A DNA stretch of 64,000 nucleotides from Rhynchopus euleeides (lineage: Eukaryota; Euglenozoa; Diplonemea; Diplonemida; Diplonemidae), in the NCBI GenBank assembly GCA_963210315.1, contig OY723307.1, forward strand, positions 1,240,001 to 1,304,000, written 5' to 3'. A program made the translations under genes and the position numbers. Each line of letters begins with the position of its first letter. Within the stretch, counting starts at the first letter, position 1. Shown here in pieces: positions 57,583-64,000 of this stretch. The notes beneath the pieces were generated by a model. That model was not told the origin of the DNA, made no database searches, and saw nothing but the letters and a program-made list of their open reading frames with translations.

Positions 57583-57805
57583 GGGGGTATCAAATGGGGG
57601 TGACAAACACGATTTTTCAAAAAACTGGCGCAGAGGCCCCAAAGCCCCCGTAAACCCTCCAAACCCCCCCAGATCGGTCCGGAAACCCATCGAACCCCAC
57701 TTTTCCACCATTCCGGGCACCTCAGGTGCCCGAATTGGGGTACCTAATTTTCGTGCCACCGTTTGGTACCACACAGTGTCACTGAGGGGGGGGTTAGGAA
57801 AGGGT
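57583..57805. repeat. Left terminal inverted repeat of element C
   Basis: Starts GGGGGTATCAAATG, contains caaacacgatttttcaaaaa and the internal palindrome GGGCACCTCAGGTGCCC, ends at ggttaggaaagg. Confidence 0.9.
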
Positions 57806-57832
57806 ACGCACTAATACCACATTTCTTACGGG

Positions 57833-60046
57833 CTAGAACTCGTCATCAGGCGCCATGTAGGTGGCATCGATCAGGTCTTCGATGAGCTTTGGTTTGATTA
57901 TGTACTTCCCTCCCTGTCGCACAGGCAGGTCGTGCTCAGCTGCTTTGTCCCGCAGTTCAGCCACAGAGAGCTTGGTGTACTCAGTCCGCAGCTGCTGCTT
58001 CATTGTGGTGCGATGTATCCTCAAGTGAACGTCCTCATCTGAGTTCAATTTCCTCTCCTTGTAGGATGAGTACGTCTCTTCGCTCGGCACAAGCGGGACC
58101 CCAATCTCAAAGAGTGCCCTGCGGTTGTGTTTTCGCTGCGCAATGCTCGCAATCCTCTCTGGGTTGCAGCCGGGAAGATCCTCACTCAGCAAGCCGACTG
58201 TACCATGCGCTCCCTCAATGAAGTCGTTCGAGTGTGGAAGGTCTTTGGCAGCCTCTGGCGGGAGATCCGTGTCATGAGCCACAAAGCGATCAAAAGTCTC
58301 GATCATGCGTGCCACTGATCCCCGAAGGCGGCTTGCGCATGTAGAGTCGAAGTGCTCCTGGGCTTGCTGCATGCCAAGGGGGTTGCGCCCTGCCGTCTCA
58401 AATATCCACTGTGGAAACTTGCTTTTCACACGCGAAAGAGTCACGAGCCACCCTCGGAGGGTCGGGTAGAGTTTGCGGGCTTCCGTGACATTCATCTCGC
58501 CACGCAATTTGCACCCTTTCAGCAGTACATACGTACTCTTGTACCAGGCAAAGCAGACCGCAGCAACCACCAACTCTGGCACAATGTCGTCACACAACAG
58601 CACACTGAGTGCGTTGCTTCCCGGAATGTACAGCTCGCGTCGCTCAACAGCCTTGGTCAATACATCCCGGTTGTGGAGCACTGCCGCGCAGGAACGGCAT
58701 AGCCACCCATATTTGTTTCCCACCTGCCTTCCCAACGTAAACCCCTTTGGAATGCCTCCTTTTGTTGCGAAGAGTGTTGATACCATCTTGATTCCCGTCG
58801 ATGTGGTGGCGTTCGTGCTTTTAGGACAGCAAGCGGTGTGAAGCGTCTCGATCGCAGCTTGGGTGGTGGTGTTGACATCAACCGATTCAATGGTGTGCTT
58901 CCACTTGTGCGACGAGCACCCCGAAGGTATCAACCCTCCAAGGACACAGGCAGCTTTGGCCGTTGATTCGTGATCAGTCAGACACAGTGATGGTTTTTGA
59001 AAGCCGGCCTCCGTCGCCGCCAGCAGAACACGCTGGATCTGGGGCACCTTGTCGATGGCACGGCTTCCCTCCCCGACGGAGCTGTCGGCCACGACTTGGA
59101 GCACCCTGCCGGTCTCAGGGCTTGCAGCAGAGAACGAGACCTGCGAGTACTTCACCCCTTGCTGCGAGCGCGCACCCGACGAGGTGTCCATGCACGTCTG
59201 CACCTGCCCTCCTTTTTCACGAAGCTTCGTCAGGAACCGATCAGTACTCATTGGACCTGCCCACGCATCAGTGCGTTTGACTGTCGCCGCACTGATGTTG
59301 CGCCCCTTCCCACGAGTGCCAAGGATGCACTCCAGGATGTCGCTCAGAGCCTCGCCACAGCTCTTCGCGCCGATCCCCCACCCTCGCAGCACTGTCAGCG
59401 CCGTTGCCACACCGGCGCTGTAGCCCCCCTCCTTGTTGTAGAGGGAGGTCGGTGTCGCAAGACACCGCTGTCGCAAGCGCTTATATTTGGCGTGTAATCG
59501 TCTATACGCGCTTGCGGAGTACACTCCCGGACTCGAGGTTTTCGGAGTCGTAGCGTCCTCGGGGTCGCTGTCGCTGTCGCTTTGATTGACACTGCCACTG
59601 TCACAGTCGCTGTCGCTGTCGCTGTCTTCATCGGTTGTATTCTCCACTGGCCCCTCACCCGCGCTCGCGCCCTTTGCCATCGGGCGAACTGTGTGATCGC
59701 AGTTCACACACCACCGGAACTCTCGTTTCCCTTCGCACTGCACCCGCGTCTTCCGCGCACCGATCCGCGAAAGGGCCTTTAAAAAGGCCTCCTTCGTGGG
59801 GGCCCCGCGCGTGCGCCTGAGTATGCGCGCCCGCTGCGCGTTCAAATCGCACCACCGTGCCCCACACAGCTCCACGGGCAGCTGGCCGACGAACTTCCTC
59901 GCCGCGGCGATGGCGTTCGCACTCCGAGCAACCGTGCGGCCCATTCTTGTGTTTGTGCGGTATTCACAGCACTCTGCAGATGATTGTGGGTGTCTGTGGT
60001 GCGTATCCTTTCCTAACCCCCCCTCAGTGACACTGTGTGGTACCAA
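57833..60046 (-). CDS. Transposase of element C (DDE-like, unassigned superfamily, C-terminal SAP-like domain)
   Basis: 737 residues. The first Met lies in the terminal repeat; Met35 (MGRTVARSAN) is the more likely start. Order seen: a basic N-terminus with RWCVNCDH (possible zinc ligands), an acidic Asp/Ser stretch, the block YNKEGGYSAGVATALTVLRG conserved in element A, a probable catalytic core with LCLTDHESTAKAA followed by GCSSHKWKHTIES (an Asp followed by a C-x-x-H pair, as in several eukaryotic DDE families), a Cys pair (WLCRSCAAVL), and SNDFIEGAHGTVGLL, a plausible site of the catalytic Glu. The C-terminus (LSVAELRDKAAEHDLP, then KPKLIEDLIDATYM) fits a SAP DNA-binding fold. The TA duplication recalls Tc1/mariner, but the sequence does not. 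The frame is intact and the element may be active or a source of B. Confidence 0.75.
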   Translation of the reverse strand: MVPHSVTEGGLGKDTHHRHPQSSAECCEYRTNTRMGRTVARSANAIAAARKFVGQLPVELCGARWCDLNAQRARILRRTRGAPTKEAFLKALSRIGARKTRVQCEGKREFRWCVNCDHTVRPMAKGASAGEGPVENTTDEDSDSDSDCDSGSVNQSDSDSDPEDATTPKTSSPGVYSASAYRRLHAKYKRLRQRCLATPTSLYNKEGGYSAGVATALTVLRGWGIGAKSCGEALSDILECILGTRGKGRNISAATVKRTDAWAGPMSTDRFLTKLREKGGQVQTCMDTSSGARSQQGVKYSQVSFSAASPETGRVLQVVADSSVGEGSRAIDKVPQIQRVLLAATEAGFQKPSLCLTDHESTAKAACVLGGLIPSGCSSHKWKHTIESVDVNTTTQAAIETLHTACCPKSTNATTSTGIKMVSTLFATKGGIPKGFTLGRQVGNKYGWLCRSCAAVLHNRDVLTKAVERRELYIPGSNALSVLLCDDIVPELVVAAVCFAWYKSTYVLLKGCKLRGEMNVTEARKLYPTLRGWLVTLSRVKSKFPQWIFETAGRNPLGMQQAQEHFDSTCASRLRGSVARMIETFDRFVAHDTDLPPEAAKDLPHSNDFIEGAHGTVGLLSEDLPGCNPERIASIAQRKHNRRALFEIGVPLVPSEETYSSYKERKLNSDEDVHLRIHRTTMKQQLRTEYTKLSVAELRDKAAEHDLPVRQGGKYIIKPKLIEDLIDATYMAPDDEF

Positions 60047-60236
60047 ACGGTGGCACGAAAATTAGGTACCCCAATTCGGGCACCTGAGGTGCCCGGAATG
60101 GTGGAAAAGTGGGGTTCGATGGGTTTCCGGACCGATCTGGGGGGGTTTGGAGGGTTTACGGGGGCTTTGGGGCCTCTGCGCCGGTTTTTTGAAAAATCGT
60201 GTTTGTCCACGTAAAAGGGTGGCATTTGACCCCCCC
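60013..60236. repeat. Right terminal inverted repeat of element C
   Basis: Complement of 57583-57805. It includes the extra bases ccacgtaaaagggtggc also present in element B, so the left end of C carries the gap. Confidence 0.9.
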
Positions 60237-60255
60237 TAGGGGGGGGGGCGGGCGG

Positions 60256-61785
60256 GGGTGGCTGGGGGGAACCTCTAGAGGTAGGGGGCAACCCATTAGT
60301 GGCTGGGGGGAACCTCTAGAGGTAGGTGGCAACCCATTGGTGGCTGGGGGGAACCTCTAGAGGTAGGTGGCAACCCATTGGTGGCTGGGGGGAACCTCTA
60401 GAGGTAGGTGGCAACCCATTAGTGGCTGGGGGGAACCTCTAGAGGTAGGTGGCAACCCATTTGTGGCTGGGGGGAACCTCTCGAGGTAGGTGGCAACCCA
60501 TTGGTGGCTGGGGGGAACCCCTAGAGGCAGGGGGTAACCCATTGGTAGGTGGGGGGAACCCCTAGAGGTAGGGGGTAACCCGTTTGTGAGTGGGGGGAAC
60601 CCCTAGAGGTAGGGGGGAACCCGTTTGTGGGTGGGGGGAACCCCTAGAGGTAGGGGGTAACCCATTTGTGAGTGGGGGGAACCCCTAGAGGCAGGGGGTA
60701 ACCCATTTGTGGGTGGGGGGAACCCCTAGAGGTAGGGGGTAACCCGTTTGTGGGTGGGGGGAACCCCTAGAGGTAGGGGGGAACCCGTTTGTGGGTGGGG
60801 GGAACCCCTAGAGGTAGGGGGGAACCCGTTTGTGGGTGGGGGGAACCCCTAGAGGTAGGGGGTAACCCATTTGTGAGTGGGGGGAACCCCTAGAGGTAGG
60901 GGGGAACCCGTTTGTGGGTGGGGGGAACCCCTAGAGGCAGGGGGTAACCCATTTGTGAGTGGGGGGAACCCCTAGAGGTAGGGGGGAACCCGTTTGTGGG
61001 TGGGGGGAACCCCTAGAGGTAGGGGGTAACCCATTTGTGAGTGGGGGGAACCCCTAGAGGCAGGGGGTAACCCATTGGTAGGTGGGGGGAACCCCTAGAG
61101 GTAGGGGGTAACCCATTTGTGAGTGGGGGGAACCCCTAGAGGCAGGGGGTAACCCATTTGTGGGTGGGGGGAACCCCTAGAGGTAGGGGGTAACCCGTTT
61201 GTGGGTGGGGGGAACCCCTAGAGGTAGGGGGTAACCCATTTGTGAGTGGGGGGAACCCCTAGAGGTAGGGGGGAACCCGTTTGTGGGTGGGGGGAACCCC
61301 TAGAGGTAGGGGGTAACCCATTTGTGAGTGGGGGGAACCCCTAGAGGTAGGGGGTAACCCGTTTGTGAGTGGGGGGAACCTCTAGAGGCAGGGGGTAACC
61401 CATTTGTGGGTGGGGGGAACCCCTAGAGGTAGGGGGTAACCCATTTGTGAGTGGGGGGAACCCCTAGAGGTAGGGGGGAACCCGTTTGTGGGTGGGGGGA
61501 ACCCCTAGAGGTAGGGGGTAACCCGTTTGTGGGTGGGGGGAACCCCTAGAGGTAGGGGGTAACCCATTTGTGAGTGGGGGGAACCCCTAGAGGCAGGGGG
61601 TAACCCATTTGTGGGTGGGGGGAACCCCTAGAGGTAGGGGGTAACCCGTTTGTGGGTGGGGGGAACCCCTAGAGGTAGGGGGTAACCCGTTTGTGGGTGG
61701 GGGGAACCCCTAGAGGTAGGGGGGAACCCGTTTGTGGGTGGGGGGAACCCCTAGAGGTAGGGGGTAACCCATTTGTGGGTGGGTC
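60256..61785. repeat. 41-bp minisatellite, about 37 units
   Basis: Unit: gtgggtggggggaacc followed by cctagaggtagggggtaacc and catt(t). Spacing is exactly 41 bp where measured (60557 to 60598). The first six or so units (to about 60515) belong to a variant with ctctagaggtaggtggcaac; the rest use ccctagagg with alternating taaccc/gaaccc and catt/cgtt changes. No unique spacers, no gene. Confidence 0.93.
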
Positions 61786-62007
61786 CATTTGTGGTAAATT
61801 TACTGGGTTCTGGTGCCCACCGCCTCCCCTTTTGAGCGTTTGAAACAGCGTTTCCGGGACCCGGCACTGCTCGCAGTGGGCTCAAATGTCCAAAAACGAC
61901 CCATTCTGGACCCCCCAAAAAAAAATGCGAGCACCTCCCCCTTGGCACGCCGGTCTTACGACAACCCTGCCTATTTCTGGTGCTGGGAAAAAAACGGAAA
62001 AAAACGG
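61786..62007. other. Short non-coding segment of element D
   Basis: Unique sequence between the minisatellite and the terminal A/T-rich palindrome. No motifs. Confidence 0.5.
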
Positions 62008-62171
62008 AAAATCAGGGTGTCGATTTTGGGATTTTCCGTTTTTTCGTTTTCCGTTTTTTTTTCGGATTTTTTTTCGTCGAATTTTGACCAAGTCGCAGCC
62101 AGCGCCCACAGGCGGAAAAAACGAAAAAAAAGGAAAAAACGGAAAAAAACCGAAAAAATCGACACCCCCCC
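62008..62171. repeat. Imperfect palindrome forming the right end of element D
   Basis: Starts ggtgtcgattttgggatttt and ends in aatcgacacccccc, with runs of TTTTCCGTTTTTT facing GGAAAAAACGG. The inner copy of GGTGTCGATT suggests a small foldback or a duplicated end. Confidence 0.7.
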
Positions 62172-62512
62172 TAGGAAAAAATTCTGGGGGCTCCGAGGGT
62201 CTTCAGGGGCACTTTTTCTGATGAGGGACAATTTTTTCATCACGCACAGAACAACCCCCCTCCCTAACAGGCGCCACCCCCACAGGGTGCTGCTATTAGA
62301 TGCAGAAAAAGCTCTCTCAGTTTTTTGGTGGTGGAAGGTGGGCAAATGCGAAGAACTGACTGCGGCACCTTCTTAAGAGCGAAGGGCGAACTGGAGCGCC
62401 AGGCCTCGCACAGAGGCATCAAGCAGGCGGTGCATTTCCTCCGACCAGCAGTGCCTGCTCATAGGACCCTGTGGTCAATATTTACATGCCATGGATGACT
62501 TGCCGACCGCAA

Positions 62513-62576
62513 CAGATGTTCACTACCGTGGCCTCCGGCGGCTGGGGGGCTCCGCCCCCCAGACCCCCCCAGACCC
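62513..62576. repeat. GC hairpin module in the split hAT MITE
   Basis: Same position and orientation as 31402-31466 in the uninterrupted sister element. Confidence 0.88.
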
Positions 62577-62710
62577 GACGGATTTTTGGGAAACCACTGC
62601 GCATACTTACAAAATCAGCACGAGAAATTTTTTTCACACCCCCCCCAAAAAGTGTACCTCATCATGAGCCCCGTATTTTTCTTGATGATCGGGAAAACAC
62701 TGGTGGGAGA

Positions 62711-62917
62711 TGAAAAGAAACGCCATGGGATAAAAAATGCTGTGGATAGACAGTAGGTGGGTAGATGAGTAGGTGGGCAGTGATGTAGAGGAAAACATAC
62801 TGAGCCGACCGCACAGGAAGGGGTGGCCGCCCCGCCGGCTCAGCACACCAGAGCTAGCTTCAGGCCAAACTAACGAACAGCACCCCCCGCTGCTGCTGCC
62901 GCCACACACCCCCCCCC
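62711..62917. other. Spacer and 3' region of the gene at 62918
   Basis: Contains (CTG)-like and C-run sequence just 3' of the gene. Nothing else recognised. Confidence 0.5.
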
Positions 62918-63472
62918 TCAGGCAGGCGTGAGGTTGGCCCCCTGCAGCGACAGGGTACACTTCGGCTCGGCGAACTCAACGACAAACCTGCCGGATGCCT
63001 GGGCCTCGATGAGCTTTCCCGTCCTCCCGTTGAAGGCGGGGGCGAGGCGGAGCCCGTCGATGTTCACCGCCTCCCCTGGGACGAGAAGCACGACACGGCG
63101 GATCGCGGTGGAAGAGGAGGACGAGGACAGGTCCTGTGAGCTGTCGGTGCACGCATCGCTCAGCTCATCGTTGCTCCACTCCTGGTTGGCACGCTGGATG
63201 CGCTCTGCCGTGACCTGGCGCTTGCTCTTCTTCGGCGCCGCGTCCTTCTTCATCCACCCAGCGCTCAGAGCTCTCTGCAGATCCTGGTAGGTCTCGCACG
63301 ACTTCGTCAGGTCGTGGAATCCGAAAAGCCCCAGCTTCGCGATGTCCCGCGTCATCCCCCCGATCAGCGGGTTCGCCTTCCCGCCACGCACGGTGCGCAG
63401 GTTCGGCATGTCCTTCAGCTCCAGCAGCCACTGCCCGATGGCGTGCTGGAAGGGCGCGCTTGCCTGCGACAT
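62918..63472 (-). CDS. Small two-part protein, paralogue of the gene at 34.7-35.3 kb (function unknown)
   Basis: 184 residues from Met at 63472 (MSQASAPFQHAIGQWLLELK). The frame is open further upstream, but that part is low-complexity, and a good splice acceptor (cttctttttgcag) ends just 5' of it near 63498, so an intron in the 5' leader is likely. The helical N-terminal part shares QWLLELKDM, RDIAKLGLFGFHDLT and LQRALSAGW with the paralogue. A basic patch (PKKSKRQ) and an acidic/Ser linker follow. The C-terminus (FNGRTGKLIEA...GRFVVEFAEPKC...LQGANLTP) is the same beta-type module. Both genes are on the minus strand 28 kb apart and have diverged well beyond the level of the mobile repeats around them, which favours an old gene family over a recent mobile copy. 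Function unknown. Confidence 0.75.
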   Translation of the reverse strand: MSQASAPFQHAIGQWLLELKDMPNLRTVRGGKANPLIGGMTRDIAKLGLFGFHDLTKSCETYQDLQRALSAGWMKKDAAPKKSKRQVTAERIQRANQEWSNDELSDACTDSSQDLSSSSSSTAIRRVVLLVPGEAVNIDGLRLAPAFNGRTGKLIEAQASGRFVVEFAEPKCTLSLQGANLTPA

Positions 63473-63485
63473 GATGTGCTCCTGA

Positions 63486-63500
63486 GTGTGTCGGGACCTC
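63486..63500 (-). other. Probable splice acceptor upstream of the 62918-63472 gene
   Basis: On the minus strand a pyrimidine tract ends in tttttgcag, then AGGTCCCGAC and the Met ~26 nt later. The donor was not identified. Confidence 0.4.
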
Positions 63501-63547
63501 TGCAAAAAGAAGGAACCCGCGCTGAAGTATGGAGGAAGGGCGCGGGT

Positions 63548-63573
63548 ACTGCTGCTGCTGCTGCTGCTGCTGC
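63548..63573. repeat. (CTG)n microsatellite
   Basis: Eight consecutive CTG-type triplets, followed by a GA-rich tract (63578-63602). Confidence 0.9.
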
Positions 63574-63659
63574 TTGGCGAGAGAGAGAGAAAGAAAGAGA
63601 AAGGCAAAAAAAGGGGAGAAGCTGGATCAGCTGGGTCTAGTGTATTATCCCTGTGCATG

Positions 63660-64000
63660 TGGAGGGTGTGTGTGTGATGGGGTGACCAGGCTCCGGCACG
63701 TGACTTAGCTCAGGGAATGGGGGTGGGGGGGCGGGGCGGGGGACGTGTCTGTCTGTTTGCGTCGAAAAATCTGACTACGACACCGAGCATCACTGGATTT
63801 CCTGCTTGTTCGTGGGGGAGAGATCGAGGTGGAGAAGAACGAAGAACGAAGAGAGAGTATGCCATTGTCTTGCTTTTGGCTGGCGCTTGTCTTCTTGCGT
63901 CGGCTGGAACTTCATGGTGGGGGGAGAGCAGCCACGCTACGTGGCACGCTGCCAGGCACTTGACTTGAGATATAGCCTTCAAAAAGATAAAGAGAAAGAC
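63660..64000. other. Non-coding right edge
   Basis: Contains a G run at 63719-63741. No gene recognised before the window ends. Confidence 0.5.

Larger units (their letters stand above)
57583..60236 (-). mobile_element. DNA transposon 'element C', TA target duplication, apparently complete
   Basis: Inverted repeats of ~220 bp (57583-57805 and 60013-60236), nearly identical apart from a 15-bp gap in the left outer part. TA outside both ends (57581-57582 and 60237-60238), flanked by G runs. One open transposase gene fills the interior. Same TIR family as element B, which is its deleted derivative. Confidence 0.88.
57177..62171. mobile_element. TA-type element 'D' with GGGGGGTGTCGATT ends, holding element C and a minisatellite
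   Basis: The left end GGGGGGTGTCGATT follows TA (57175-57176) and the right end AATCGACACCCCCCC precedes TA (62172-62173). The MITE at 30973-31594 has the uncut sequence ccctagg at this point, so TA is the duplicated target. Beyond ~15 bp the two ends diverge (T- and A-rich repeats). It contains the nested element C, the 41-bp minisatellite and no gene of its own, so it is presumably non-autonomous. Confidence 0.8.
49938..62702. mobile_element. hAT-type MITE split by a 12-kb nest of later insertions
   Basis: The left 99 bp (49938-50036) match 30973-31071 and the right 529 bp (62174-62702) match 31072-31594, including the hairpin module at 62513-62576. The 8 bases gtgggaga flank both outer ends (49930-49937 and 62703-62710), proving that the two parts belong to one insertion. 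Without the later insertions it would be ~628 bp. Confidence 0.93.

Noticed and set aside
26157-60236. Assignment of the TA transposons to Tc1/mariner
   Set aside because: Only the TA duplication agrees. The protein lacks the mariner DDE/DDD spacing and helix-turn-helix layout and has a SAP-like tail instead.
60256-61785. CRISPR-like regular repeat array
   Set aside because: Units are contiguous with no unique spacers and lie inside a eukaryotic transposon. It is a minisatellite.
1-64000. tRNA, rRNA and spliceosomal RNA genes
   Set aside because: No cloverleaf boxes or conserved snRNA starts were recognised by eye on either strand. A covariance-model search would be needed to exclude short ones.
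1-64000. LTR retrotransposons, Polintons or other capsid- or envelope-bearing elements
   Set aside because: No aspartic protease, retroviral-type integrase, capsid or packaging ATPase motif and no paired long terminal direct repeats were seen.

Overview
The window reads as nuclear DNA of a eukaryote, most likely a protist or alga. There are no operons, the density of coding DNA is low, homopolymer G and C runs are everywhere, and almost everything recognisable is a transposable element of a eukaryotic type (hAT, non-LTR retrotransposons, foldback elements). One two-copy host-like gene family ends in a short beta-type module of a kind I associate with algal and protist proteomes. A chromerid or stramenopile-like alga would fit, but the sequence does not fix the species.

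Layout. 1-3.2 kb: the end of a hAT transposase gene, a palindrome cluster, and a 1.5-kb DNA transposon (element A) with TA target duplications and a deleted transposase. 5.06-7.2 kb: a 5'-truncated LINE with RNase H on the minus strand. 10.2-12.0 kb: a 630-bp palindromic foldback element and a hAT-type non-autonomous element with a perfect 8-bp duplication. 14.4-19.7 kb: two related elements with TGGGGTAATC termini; the longer carries a large Cys/His-rich acidic protein. 21.9-24.2 kb: a SAP-domain reading frame, a minisatellite and three kinds of foldback repeat. 26.2-27.3 kb: an internally deleted TA-type transposon (element B). 30.97-31.59 kb: an intact hAT-type MITE. 34.65-35.25 kb: a small gene with a paralogue at 62.9-63.5 kb. 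36.8-37.2 kb: a small TA-flanked element. 42.3-43.9 kb: a second palindromic element with other elements nested in it. 44.2-47.7 kb: two direct copies of a 1.2-kb hAT-type element. 49.9-62.7 kb: a nest of elements.

The nest can be resolved base by base because its outermost element has an uninterrupted sister at 30.97 kb. A hAT MITE (49938..62702, duplication gtgggaga on both sides) was hit at a ccTAgg site by a TA-duplicating element (57177..62171). That element later received a second TA transposon (element C, 57583..60236) with an open 737-codon transposase. A 7.1-kb LINE (50042..57169) then landed on the junction of the first two, leaving a 12-bp duplication.

The two most unusual items are as follows. 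The LINE appears full length and encodes one 2210-residue frame with an N-terminal OTU protease domain, reverse transcriptase, a restriction-like endonuclease, and a C-terminal duplicated [OTU-like + Cys-rich] module of which one copy has lost its catalytic residues. The second is the family of TA transposons with an unassigned DDE-like, SAP-tailed transposase; its members at 1.6, 26.2 and 57.6 kb all sit inside long G runs.
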